Under the pieces are notes generated by a model. That model was not told the origin of the DNA. It saw only the letters and a list, made by a program, of their open reading frames with translations, and did no database searches. From the NCBI GenBank assembly GCA_032622095.1, contig CP136063.1, positions 204,589,934-204,653,933 of the forward strand: a DNA stretch of 64,000 nt, given 5' to 3'. This DNA is from Siphonodentalium dalli (taxonomy: Eukaryota > Mollusca > Scaphopoda > Gadilida > Siphonodentaliidae). This document shows positions 23,135 through 33,987 of the stretch, one piece after another. Both the position numbers and the translations under genes were made by a program. Each line of letters begins with the position of its first letter. Position 1 is the first letter of the stretch.

Positions 23135-24530
23135 ACGTCAACACATTTCCCAATCCCCAACAATAACTGAATTGAAATTCGTTCAGCCTGTATGTGGGAG
23201 ATTTTTTATTAAATTAAAAAAAAAATGTGCCTAATAGGCCTACCCGTGGTATGTGGTGTATAATTTTCAACTTATGTTGGGTCAAGCAATTGCGTGGGGG
23301 AGGGGGTATATAGACACATCCTTTCACCATTTATGCAGAAACCTATTGCATATCACAAGTAGACTCCATGATGAAATAAACAATTATGTTTTAACTTGAT
23401 ATTCACAATACTGGGTATTAAATTTATGTTGGTAACTTGGTATGTAATTATTTCATCTAGTTCAGTCATGAACGTAGTGGGCAGAAATCCGCAAAAGCTT
23501 GACCTAAATTCCATCACTAGTAGGCCTATGCTTCAATTAAACGCTCTTTATGTTTACATTTTTCAACTGGCTTTAATATATAGACACCCAAGTTCTCATT
23601 GAGAATTTATGGTCACTAATGGAAGGTAGGTGTGAAACATCAAACATTTTATACTATCAAGAATTTACAAACTGAGCACTGTCTACGTACCGGTACTGAC
23701 CTGAATTTTACATGCAGTATCATGCATGGCCTTTAGATTATCATAAACACATTTGTTTGACAGTCTGTCAACAAAACAAAACCGCAAAAGGCGTACGTAT
23801 ATATTATTTTCAGTGTGTATTATGTTTAGGCCTATTTACTTTATTGTTTCAAATGAATCATTCAAGACCCGTATAACGCACAATCTCCTCAAGGACCAAC
23901 TAAAAAGACCTATATAGGCCTATATCTACCACACTCGGTGAAAATGTGGGCGTTCCTGTGCATATGACGTACGTAGTATACGGTACTGATTTGATCACAA
24001 ATCGAACGATATGTTACGCATGCTACATTCGCAATAACAAAATAGTCCCTCGCGATTGATGTTCTTATTTTAAAAATAATACCCATACAGTGGGCTGAAG
24101 GCATGTTAAAATGTAACATAATTCCACAATTGATCAATCTTTTACGATTGTAGTCATAGTCATCTTTAGACACATTATTGTCGAGTATGGATATGCACAC
24201 GCACATATGACGTTGAGGTTAGGTCAGATGTAGGTCACATCACCTGCATGGAATTTGTTTGTGTTTATAGTTCAAATACCAGTTTGTTAATGCTCGGTTA
24301 CTGCTTAATGACTGATGTATCATGTAGTCATATAAATTCGTAGCCATGTATATAATTCGAACTACCGTCAAGAATTTCTCTGAACAATTCGATTGGAATA
24401 CAAGGAATTTATGTTTTGTTGGTTGAAATATTGGCGAAAAATCGTGACAAACTGACATGATCGACACAGCTCACACGTCCATGCAGTGCGGTACTTTTTC
24501 GTCTGATTTCATTTATATACTTTCACAAAT
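23135..24530. other. No gene seen
   Basis: This is AT-rich unique-looking sequence with short ORFs that have no recognisable motif. Confidence 0.5.
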
Positions 24531-24534
24531 GGAT

Positions 24535-24655
24535 TAATAATAATGTATATCATTTATATAGCGCTTAATCCCTGGTGTAGCTCTAAGCGCTCACATTATT
24601 ACCCCAGCTGTTTTAAAATTAATACATGGGTGAGTCGTATTGGATTTCAAAAAAT
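24535..24655 (+). repeat. SINE-like 'tatagcgctt' repeat
   Basis: 'catttatatagcgcttaatc ... ctctaagcgctcacattatt' is a pattern seen at the ends of many invertebrate SINE/LINE-type repeats. No clear Pol III promoter boxes were found. Confidence 0.4.
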
Positions 24656-25009
24656 TCAATCTGGTGAGTAAACTTACTAATGATTTTCATTGAAAGAGCT
24701 TAATATTGCATATTGTCATGCAATGACATGCATAGCTGACATTTTTGTATTGTCAAGGTGTCGATTTATGTATTTAAGCTTGAGTAGAACAAGTCACGAT
24801 TCACACATCGCCGAAAGTAAATCCTCATGTATGATCCATGTACTACGAATACGATGTAGGGCTACTGGTACACCACCCCTGTCCTGAAACCCCGACAAGG
24901 ACCGTGAGTGGGTGTTTATTTGTACCGGTATGGTTATTCCCGTACATTTAACATTTTGTTTGACAATGTGAATCACACTTTTGTATGTCCCAGCTTGAAT
25001 TGAAACAAT
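24656..25009. other. No gene seen downstream of the THAP remnant
   Basis: The minus-strand frame stays open to 24794 but shows no motif. It may be an intron or decayed sequence. Confidence 0.35.
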
Positions 25010-25190
25010 ATTTGTGAAAGATCCTTCTTCAAAGTGCTTGGAACACAAGCAGCTGTATTGTGACAGCCCATTCCAAACTCTCGTTGCGGACAAACGCCGT
25101 CCACTGTCGTCGAATGGCTGCATTAATTCTTGGGCCACTTGACCATTTATGGCTACAGTTTGCAGCCACGCAGTGACGAGTACTTTTTAT
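25010..25190 (-). pseudogene. THAP-type zinc finger remnant, frameshifted
   Basis: THAP domains are C2CH zinc fingers that bind DNA and occur in transcription factors and P-element-like transposases. On the minus strand one frame gives 'RHCVAANCSHKWSSG' (first Cys pair, codons at 25170-25172 and 25155-25157) and then 'RRQWTAFVRNESLEW', with the Trp typical of the family. A second frame gives 'CLCSKHFEEGSF' with the CX2HF end of the domain. One single-base shift near 25060-25090 joins them with a normal spacing of about 40 residues between the second and third ligands. A Met codon is missing: ATA stands where ATG is expected, at 25188-25190. The ORF on the plus strand at 25149-25436 is antisense to this. 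It may be a dead exon or a transposase relic. Confidence 0.5.
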
Positions 25191-25489
25191 TCTTCAAAAA
25201 ACAACGATAAAAAAAAAACGATTTCAAAATACGTGATTTTAAAAACGGCGCATAAAATTTCTTCTGTCTTTGTACCCTCGATGATGTCATTTCCGAGTCG
25301 CGACGGAAACAGCCGATTCAAAAATGAATATTGTAAACAAAGAAGCCGTTTTATTCAAATGTCTGGAAATAGTACTTTTTTGCAAAAATGTGAACAAAAT
25401 GGACAGGATACATGTTATAAACCTTATTTAGCATAAGTTAAGACATATTTAGATATATTTGGAGCTAAATTAATTGTATTATTCAGCTG
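25191..25489. other. No gene seen
   Basis: This is A-rich sequence between the THAP remnant and a dispersed repeat. If the remnant is a real first exon, this would be its upstream region. No promoter element stands out. Confidence 0.3.
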
Positions 25490-25675
25490 GTCTTTAAAAA
25501 CAATTCAAACGTTATTGTATTCCATGTCCCAGCCCGGACATATTTCAATAATATTCATTGAGAAACAACGGACCAAACGCCATATAACACTCCGTATACA
25601 CCTTTTTATTCCGAGCCGGCCTCGGCCTCGGCATACACTTTATAGTGTGTCCCGAGATTATGATGCAAGTTGTGT
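25490..25675 (+). repeat. Dispersed 'ccg..acacctttt..gagccgg' repeat
   Basis: It shares 'aaaaacaattcaaacgtta', 'cccggacatat', 'tacaccttttta' and 'tacactttatagtgtgt' with 16500-16900 and 50430-51000. Confidence 0.65.
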
Positions 25676-25841
25676 TCTGTATTTAATCTACACCGTTCAG
25701 TCAGATAAGTTCAATCCATGAATGTCACATTCATTGTTACTATAGCTACCTTTATTGTGATTTAAGTCTGACAAATAACCAGCAATTATGGGGGGGGGGA
25801 TCACCGGAAGCGGATGCTCGACGTAATGTACGTCATCTTTC

Positions 25842-26099
25842 TTGGCGACAACGTCAACACGAATAGTTCCGGCTTTTATTGCACACCCAATAGCTTATTT
25901 ATGCGAAATACAGCAAAATACAGAAGAATTGAAACGTTCAATAAAAAAAATGTGTATTGTTCTTGAACAATACAAACCTATTACGCCAACAAAGTCGCTG
26001 GCGACGTCAACTTTAACAGAAAATGTCTTTGCTAAATTATGGGGTATAGTCTACGTTAAGCACACGTTTGTTCAATTAAATACAACAATATCGACCTAA
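25842..26099 (+). other. Open frame of unknown meaning
   Basis: This frame of 85 codons starts with TTG and has one helical-looking stretch ('QQNTEELKRSIKKM'). It has no family match that I recognise, and no splice signals were judged convincing. Probably not a gene. Confidence 0.15.
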
Positions 26100-26160
26100 A
26101 TATTAGTATGTTACAAGCTGCAATCTTCAGAGTGTGCAATAAACATAGAACAACATATTT

Positions 26161-26284
26161 GTGTGAACATGTTAACGTTATTGCACTCGTTTGTCGTGGC
26201 GCGAGGTAAAACACGAACCTCAGGTTCTCGTTTTACCATCCCGTCACAACAAACTCCTGCAATAACGTTAACCAGTTCACACAC
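26161..26284. repeat. Hairpin repeat, about 58-bp arms
   Basis: 'gtgtgaacatgttaacgtta ... gaacct' pairs with 'ggttctcg ... taacgttaaccagttcacac' around a short centre near 26220. It looks like a small MITE. No target duplication was identified. Confidence 0.75.
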
Positions 26285-26354
26285 TTGCGTCGTTCTATCT
26301 ATGTATTCCACTATATAGAGGCATACAATAATATACAGTTATCGCCCGCGATTG

Positions 26355-26466
26355 AGTGAGACACGGGGATTTGTCGCCCGCTCGAGACCTGGAATGTCAC
26401 CCGAGGGCCGCCATGCCCGAGGGTGACATTCCAGGTCGAGAGCGACGACAAATCCCCGTGTCTCAC
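26355..26466. repeat. Hairpin repeat, about 52-bp arms, GC-rich
   Basis: 'gtgagacacggggatttgtc ... cccgagggc' pairs with 'gcccgagggtgacattccag ... gtctcac', with a 6-bp loop. Pairing is nearly perfect, so it should form a strong cruciform or RNA hairpin. Confidence 0.85.
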
Positions 26467-27835
26467 GAAAACAAGGGTGATAACTGTTTTGTTATCTGAC
26501 AAAGGAGTACACACGAACCTCCTTAATAGCAGGCATAAATGCGCGCATATATTCTTTAATCCAGTTCGAAAAGTAAATTTTATGTTGGAATCATCGCTAT
26601 TTAGAAAAAATAACATTCATAATCTGGATCAATTAACAGACCCGTCATTCGCGCAGCTATTCTCCGGTCAGTTTGCTGGTTGCATGGTGGAAATCGGTTC
26701 ACGAAAAGGGGAGCAAAGCAATTTCGAAGTTGAGTAGCCATGCAGCGAAATGTTCGGTTTCGTTTCAAATTTTAATGGCCGTGAAGACGCCGACAGACGT
26801 GTTCATTTCCAGATTGCTAAAATGTGAAACTAACACGTTGTAGTGGTGCAAAAAGAATTTGACATATGTCACAGATTGTTACGCAACATACGGGTATTCT
26901 CTGAAGTCTGAGGAATGTATTGAAGACAAGAAATAGTCAATTGATAAACAGCAAAGAGTGGCTATTTGATCAAGCACATAAACGTAGTTGTAACGTATGT
27001 ACATCGTATGTGAAATTGTCTGCAGCAAATACCAACTGCATAATAAGGTTTATATATTTGTCCCACGGTCTTTATTATTGATATAAAAAGGTCCAATAGG
27101 AATATTACACCTTATAACAGATATGTGTCTGTGATAACACCATTTATACATAGCGTGCTTTAATAGCAAATAAAAAAACACACAATTATGCAAATTAGCA
27201 AACACCACAGTTCGCGGTTGTTATGAAACAGTGGGGTTTATAAAAACAGTGTTTTTCGAAATTATCAGAGAGCTGTCAGAGAATCTCTGCGTGGTGAGTT
27301 CTTCGTAGTTCTATGTTTGCTGGTCACACGGTAACAGCTGAGCGGTCAATAACTGAGACAATGTTACCCTCGAGGGTAATATGGTGATTTATCGCCCGCC
27401 ATGTGACGCACTCTCAGCCAATCAGAAGAGAGGAAAATGGGATGAAGGATAACAATATGTATTCAATGGCTGGGATTCCGTTGAATACATGTGACTCACG
27501 TCAATGGGTGTGTAATAACATATGCGTTTTTCCCGTTGCTTATAACGCTAGTAATTGAGTTTATAGGCTATATCTGTTCCTGTTCATGTTACTCGGAATA
27601 GTAACTTTTTACTTGGACACTGTTCCTGCATGTTTCGTTCCTGTTACTCGGAATAGTCAATCCCCCCTTCGGTGAAGACTTTCAAATGATTTTGTCGACA
27701 TTATATTGGCTGATTTATTTGTGCGTGAACAAATTCTCATTTCTTTTTCAGATGACCAGGTGCGATCTGGCACTTGCTATGTCTCTGAACTCAGATGAAG
27801 CTTGAAACTAGGTTGCGTTATTCGCCATGTCTGGG
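26467..27835. other. No gene seen; contains a shared 'gttcctgttactcggaata' motif
   Basis: 27575-27665 repeats 'gttcctg..ttactcggaata' two to three times. The same motif is in the giant palindrome (3755-3840 and its mirror near 13240-13325). A 'taccctcgagggta' palindrome lies at about 27365. Confidence 0.45.
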
Positions 27836-27837
27836 TT

Positions 27838-27910
27838 ATATCAGAATCAGAATCAGTTTATTGCAAAAGCTATGATTTAACACAGAACATGCAAAATGTA
27901 TATACATATA
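27838..27910 (-). mobile_element. LINE 3' tail, minus strand
   Basis: 'tcagaatcagaatcagttta' is a hexamer tail as read from the opposite strand ((TTCTGA)n after a TAAAC end). It is a short, 5'-truncated insertion without coding sequence. Confidence 0.5.
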
Positions 27911-28323
27911 TGTACAATAGCAGGAAAAGATAATCTTATACTCAATTTACCCATGCCACATACCGGTAATACCATATAATATTATATATCTCAACCCCTC
28001 TGGTGAAGGCACGCCCATTCCCATTTTGTCACCCACATCGAATAATGCAGGGGAACAGCAGTTATATGTACCCCCGGTCTCAACAAATGGGATGTGTTTT
28101 GAAATGGGGAGTTTTTGCCCAGGCGGGTGGGACCTCAGTGTCTCAAATTTTGGGCAATTCATTAAAGGCAACTAATTTAGGCACTCTTGAGGTATAATGA
28201 CAATCTCTGCAATATACTATTTTCAATGGATAGAAGTCTATAAAAACTTTTTTTCGCTGGGAAATTTCCAGTAATAATCCGGGATATATTTGATTCAGAT
28301 ATCATTAAGGTGTGAACACATTA

Positions 28324-28490
28324 TTACAAAGTGGTATACTCGTCTCCTATTCGGTCATTACATAATGTACACACTCTGTCATTCCGTTTTGATTTTTTCC
28401 ACAGTCCACTTTCTATTGGCAATCGATTTGATGTCCTAATTATAACAATGCATTCGGATAAGTACCGTGGAAGTTCAGTCAGATATATAG
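28324..28490 (-). pseudogene. LINE ORF2 C-terminal fragment
   Basis: The minus-strand translation holds 'RTSNRLPIESGLW', 'DRVCTLCNDRIGDEY'. This matches the end of ORF2 in copy 1 ('RTCNHRLPIEKGRW', 'CPLCTKRHIGDELHY') and copy 2 ('RTCNHKLPVEVGRW', 'CTLCSSTRVGDVFHY'). The His and last Cys of the zinc-knuckle-like motif are lost, so it is a dead fragment of a related LINE. Confidence 0.7.
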
Positions 28491-28662
28491 ATATATAGAA
28501 CTTGACCCAAGATCTGCGGTGGTGCATGGTATCCACGACATAACCACATCGGATATATATATATATATACGAGACCATGCATTGGTATATACGAAGTAAG
28601 ATAGCTTTACAGAAATTAAACCGGAACTTGGATACAAGTTTAACCCTTTACCCAACAGAACG

Positions 28663-28942
28663 GCCCTGTGCCAATGCATTCTCTTATATATGCGAGTCGA
28701 CCATAGGTCGCCTCGCATATATAAGAGAATGAATTGGCTTAACATATTAAAAATGATAAAATTGTCAAAGAATGTAGAAAAATATTATAAAAATTGTTAA
28801 AAAATGTAAGAAAAAATTATAAAATTGTTAAAGAATGTAAGAAAAAATGGTAAAAAGTGTTAAAAAAAGAATTTGTTAGGCCAATGCATTCTCTTATATA
28901 TGCGAGGCGACCTATATATAAGAGAATGCATTGGCACAGGGC
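28663..28942. mobile_element. Hairpin-ended MITE, copy 1
   Basis: The element is bounded by GCCCTGTGCC and GGCACAGGGC. Each end is itself a hairpin ('ccaatgcattctcttatata' pairing with 'tatataagagaatg.attgg'). The AT-rich middle has repeats of 'aaattgttaaagaatgtaag'. The second hairpin has an internal deletion. Copies 2 and 3 are at 58058-58420 and 58861-59035. Confidence 0.8.
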
Positions 28943-30185
28943 ATAACTGTAACCATCACAATGTGGTCAATGAACCGGTTCCAATGATATCCATATTTGT
29001 ATGGTGTTATTGAGACAGACCGAAGATATTTTAAGCTGTTGAAGCTTTATTTGGGCGTTTTTTGCCGTTTTGTTGGGTAAAGGGTTAATGAATATCTCAT
29101 GCTGTATGGGGGTATATGTCTGCCCATCATTCATACCTGGCCATACAGGACATTCTCTGGGGACCATGCAGGCCGTCTGTCTGAATGTAAGTTTGTAGGT
29201 GAAAGAAAAGCTTTCATAAGATATCGAAAAAGCGGGCGCAAATACATGACTACGATTTGTGTAAACGTTTAAGAAATCGAGAGACACCAGAAACAATGGC
29301 AGCGAAAACAGAATTTGAGAGAAATCTAGTAAGAGGAGACACAAAACCCCAAAACACCAGCTGAACTTAACTCGTGTGCATATGTGTTTGGTAAAACGGT
29401 TTTTATGTTGTCATAAAGTACCCAAAATAATACTAATGCAATTACTCCCTCATAATTTGATAAAGACAATATTCTATCTTTTAAATAAACTGTATACCTT
29501 ACTCCTATTTAAATTCGCGCAGTACTATTTTTCGCTCTGTTTTGAATTCTCCCACTTTGAATTCGCGCACCATGCTGCGCGAATTCAAAATTGACAAACA
29601 TATTTTCGAAAGACTTGTATCTGGTGATAGTTTCAGTTCTTAATCGTTCCTGAAGGTACATATCTGTATTACGCGATTTTGTGATTTGATGCGCTTCTGT
29701 ATTTTTATAACGTCTCACTTATAGTTCTACTGTTTTGTTGATGTCCATATGTCTTATGTTTGCAATTATATTTTATGTTTAACATGTCAAGCGTTTTAGA
29801 GTTCTTCTGTGGATTTTAGGCTATACAAAACTGTTATTTATTCATTTATTGTGTAAAGTAGATATCCGTTGCGGCTCAGTTTCCAGAAACAATGTGTTTC
29901 TGAGGACAACCGGAAGTAATTTTTCTCACAGAGAGTCGTATCCTCTGGAATGAGTTTCCTGCGAATGTGGTTGAAGCGAACACCTTAAACGGGTTAAGAC
30001 AAGAGGTACGCTGTCGCGTAGCATTTGCCCCCGACCGTAGCAATTCGGATTAAGCATGGACGAAACTGCGGATATCCGAGGAGGTCTATATGACCATTCC
30101 AAAAGAAGTTCGTACAGAAATGTTGACTAAAAACCACAAAACAAGCGATCCGGAAACCCAAAAACAAGCGAAAATTCAAATTTTC
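28943..30185. other. No gene seen
   Basis: 29500-29590 has paired 'gaattcgcgcagt/ca' boxes and the palindrome 'gcgcaccatgctgcgc'. 29150-29185 shares 'gggaccatgcag..cgtctgtctga' with the repeats at 31.4-32.7 kb. Confidence 0.45.
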
Positions 30186-30189
30186 TAAG

Positions 30190-30700
30190 TTGAAAAAAAG
30201 GCCATAACTCTGGCAAAAATCAGATCATACCCAAATTCGCACTTGACATGTATTTTCATATAACTGATCCACAAAAATACGGGATTTGCAATCGTACCAC
30301 CAAAGCTCACGCTATCATCTGGAAACCCCAAAACACAAGAGAAAAATTGAATTTTCTAAATAAAAAAAGGGCCATAACTCTGGTGAAAATGGGTGGACGA
30401 AACCCGCGCTATGCATGTAGCTGTTCCCCCATGCTGCTCTATCACCATACCAAATATCAGCTAAATCTTCCCAGCGGTTGCTGAACAATAATGCAAAATG
30501 TTTGTACGGACGGCCAAAATTTAATTTTCTAAGTCAAAAAAGGGCCATAACTCTGGTGAAAATTGGTGGACGAAACCCGCGCTATGCATGTACACGATGT
30601 AGCTGTTCCCCCATGCTGCTCTATCACCATACCAAATATCAGCTAAATCTGCCCAGCGGTTGCTGAACAATAATGCAAAATGTTTGTACGGACGTACGGA
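30190..30700 (+). repeat. Tandem duplication with 'gccataactctgg' units
   Basis: Units at about 30334-30507 and 30516-30696 are nearly identical ('gggccataactctggtgaaa', 'cgaaacccgcgctatgcatg', 'ccaaatatcagctaaatct.c'). The second has a small insertion ('tacacgatg'). An older related piece starts at 30205. Such units are common in molluscan-type genomes (recollection, not tested). Confidence 0.85.
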
Positions 30701-31055
30701 CGGACGTCCGTACGGACGCACTAACCAGAGAGTACTTGTGGGGTGCGATGAATTTAACATGAATTTAACATGCTTTTCTTCTAATTGTTTTATTTACAAA
30801 CCATCTCCGTTATTTCGTTAATATAATATTTCTCAGAATATGTAATATATATATATATAAAATACGCTCTTTAAAAAATCGTCAGTTGTGGGTTGCACCC
30901 CACAACTTACTCAAACAAAAGATCGCATCCCACAAGTATTCTTGGGTATGTGCGGTCACCCCACAATTATACTTTGGCCAGTGTGGACGTACGGATGTAC
31001 GGACGGACGGAGACGTCGACTATATACCCGCCGACTTCAAGTCGGGGGCATAATA
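30690..31055. repeat. 'cggacgg' block with inverted 'cccacaagta' boxes
   Basis: A GC-rich run 'tacggacggacgtccgtacg' is followed by 'gagtacttgtggggtgcgat' and its partial inverse 'cgcatcccacaagtattct'. A second 'gtacggacggacgg' run and the hairpin 'cccgccgacttcaagtcggggg' come at the end. It looks like the terminal region of a non-autonomous element. Confidence 0.6.
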
Positions 31056-31885
31056 ATCATCACTGGAATGAACGTTATGCACCCCACTAACTACAAAATT
31101 ATCAATATTGATAAGGGTCGTGCGATTTATTGCCTAATATGATGATGATGTAAATCGTTATTAGTCATCGAAGATAAATGAGATAAATAATATCAGAATA
31201 TGCGAAGCATAATTGGCTCATTATGAAATGTGCACTGCGTGATCAAATCGCATTTATTATCGAAATATTCATGTTACAATCAACACGGCACCTTGATAAT
31301 TATGTCCCTTAAGGCCTTAACTAAGAGTAATCAAACAAAGAAGTCACTCTTCATATATGTTCGGGATTCGGACACAAAACCCCATCTATAGCACAGTATG
31401 CAATGATGTTCTACACGACCTAACTATCATAAATGGGCGCATAGGGTTATAAAACCAAATTTTGAGCCCTGAAGCCTTGAAAGGCTCGTGAAAGGGAGAG
31501 AATAAGAATAAACTGTTTTTAAAGGCACGCGAGGCCTTAGTTGTCGAAAATATTCATATTTGTTCCAATCACCGTAAACAGAAAAACATTAAAACGCATA
31601 CAGTTTCGTTCATATATACCATAACATAGCGTAAACAGCATGCTACCATAAAGACCTTCTATATTTTACCTAAACAAGAGCCTGATTGTGTTACAGAAGA
31701 CAGCACAGTGTTACTGGCTAATCACACACAAATGATATAAACGCTCTTTATTAGTTCCATATCAGGAATTCAGCAACAAAGAACGCTCTTTATGTTTACC
31801 ATCATAATATAAACAAACACAAGGAAAGTAACTTTTTATGCTTTTGTTTACATAACAATGGTCAAACATATGACCATAACATACA
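31056..31885. other. No gene seen
   Basis: The sequence is mixed and AT-rich. 31470-31510 ('gagccctgaagcc..gaaaggctcgtgaaa') is a weak third copy of the unit at 32185 and 32548. Confidence 0.45.
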
Positions 31886-31899
31886 GTTTATGTGATATT

Positions 31900-32705
31900 T
31901 CTTATTTGTATACGGACAAAGTCTGTCAACATTTTAATATTCTTTCTGTTTGTGGCGGTTTTTGACCGGTGGAAAAATTTCACAGCATACCCACCGCCAA
32001 GGCCAACCGTACCTTTAAAGCAAGCAAATAGTTCCTGATTTTCACATATATACCGTATGTCCGGGTTAGAACACAAAACCTCGTACAAGACAAACTGCGT
32101 TGATGGCCTCCACCACCAACCATTCTAAAAATGGAAGCAGGACGGGCTTTGTAAAAAAAAATCAACCCGAAATCTTTAATCCATTTAATGGAGATCTGTT
32201 TTGACTTGGGAAAATCTATCAGTCATCAAACCCAAGACATTATTGAGGGACCATGCAGACTGTCTGTCTGAGCCCTGAAGCCCACAAAGAGCTCATGAAA
32301 CGGAGAGAATCCCTAAATAGTGTCGATTAGATTATTTAGATACAATCGTATGCGAGACAGCAGAGAGATGTTTTCTTCTTTTCTTGTTTAAAGAAAGCAA
32401 ATGGGTCCTGATTTTCGCATATGTCCGGGTTTGAACCTAAAAACCTCGTATAACACAGGCTGCATTGATGGCCTCCGACACGAACAATTCTATAAATGAA
32501 AACAAGACGGGCTCTGTAACAAAAAATCAACCCCAAACCTTGATTCCATATTTAATGGAGATCTGTTTTGACTTGGGAATATCTATCCGTTCATCAAACA
32601 CAAGATATTCTTCTGGGACCACACTGTCTGTCTGGATTCTGAAGCCTGTGAAGAACTCATGCAAGGGAGACAATCCCAATAGTGTCCATTAGATACATTG
32701 GTATG
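31900..32705. repeat. Two-unit direct duplication, about 365 bp period
   Basis: 32185-32345 and 32548-32708 share 'aatggagatctgttttgact', 'gggaccat.cagactgtctgtctg', 'ctgaagcc..aaagagctcatg' and 'atgcgaga.agcagag'. Upstream, 31980-32165 and 32336-32530 share the 'gtccgggtt' and 'gatggcctcc' stretches. The ORF at 32698-32892 shows no motif. Confidence 0.7.
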
Positions 32706-32989
32706 CGAGATAGCAGAGCGAGCTTCAGCCATTGTGACATATTACGAGCGGATCATAGAATCGGAATCGACGGCCCATGTCAATTACGGTCATGTCGACG
32801 TTGCCACATGGTGGGACAATCCCTATACGTCTTGTAACTTAGACCAACAAACAAGAGATCCCATGGAGGCTGTGAGTCAGATGTCATTGTGACGTCTGTG
32901 GATGCTGATTAATTTTATAGCTGGTGTGTTTGGTTTGTCTTAGTTACCCCTTTCCCCTAAATTGGTTCTCTCACCAGTTATTAAAATAT

Positions 32990-33345
32990 TCATTGGAACA
33001 GTATATTATTCATTTGGAGGGATGTTCATGTAATATAAGCAGACGACATATAATATAAATACAGACAAATTAGAGTAGTTGGTGGGGAATGTTTAGTAAT
33101 AAGTTATAGATTTTCTAAACATTTTCCAAGGAACTATTCATCAATGAGTATTTAGTCAAGAAAGGGAGAATGGGAGCCAAAGATAGGAGAAAAGAAAAGA
33201 CGAAGAGAGATTTTTTCTCAGGTAATACAATTTTTGCAGAATGTGTCATATTAATTGGTTGGAAATATTAAGGTAATAAGTTATAGATAATAACGTATTA
33301 TATAATCATTTCCAAAGGAGCTAATCGTCAATGAGTATTTAGTCA
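32990..33345. repeat. Dispersed 'gggatgttc.tgtaata.aagcagacgac' repeat, copy 1
   Basis: 'catttggagggatgttcatg', 'agcagacgacat' and two 'aataagttatagat' boxes are shared in order with 36480-36670 and, more weakly, with 59870-60000. Confidence 0.6.
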
Positions 33346-33987
33346 AGTAAGGGTCAACCGTCCAATAACACAATAGTCTCAAGACCAGTTCACTGAAATG
33401 TCCAATTATTTAGACAATCACAAGAGCGTAGTTGATTCGCTGATCATGTGTATTGTGTTCGTGGTGTGTGTGAATATATGTTTTGGACGTTTCGTAGAAT
33501 AGTAACAAAACTGTTGTCTGAAGCGGTATACGCTGATTACAACTCAACGGGCGTTAGCACGCTGTTGTATTATAAGCTGGAATAATTCAATTAAAGGGTG
33601 TCACAACGACAGCCTATTGTGACGTAGTAGAGTGAGTGAGTTAATGAGATCAGTAAACTGGGTCACTTTAGCAGCGTCTTCTAGACTGTACAGGTGTATT
33701 TCGCCAAATTTCCAAGCACAGTTTTTGTGAAAACATAACAATTAATATAAGATTGAACGTATTTAAGATGACAAGTCAAAACGTCATATAACATTTTCGA
33801 AAATTAAGATGTATATATATATAGCACTTGACATTCAATGCTTCCAGAGCGTTATTCCCAAAGGGTTTTATCTCTGGTTTAACGCAGGTTGTTAAGTGTA
33901 GAATTTTGTTAGCCGGGAGCCGCTGGGTTATTTTTGTGTATGTTATATGTAACACTGTATCAGAGTTTAGATTGTTTATAACATAAA
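33346..33987. other. No gene seen
   Basis: Unique-looking sequence between two repeats. No motif recognised. Confidence 0.4.

Noticed and set aside
25149-25436. 95-codon plus-strand ORF starting 'MATVCSHAV'
   Set aside because: Its first part is antisense to the THAP-type remnant; the rest is A-rich with no motif.
32698-32892. 64-codon ORF as a possible exon
   Set aside because: It begins in the duplicated repeat unit and shows no recognised motif or clear splice sites.
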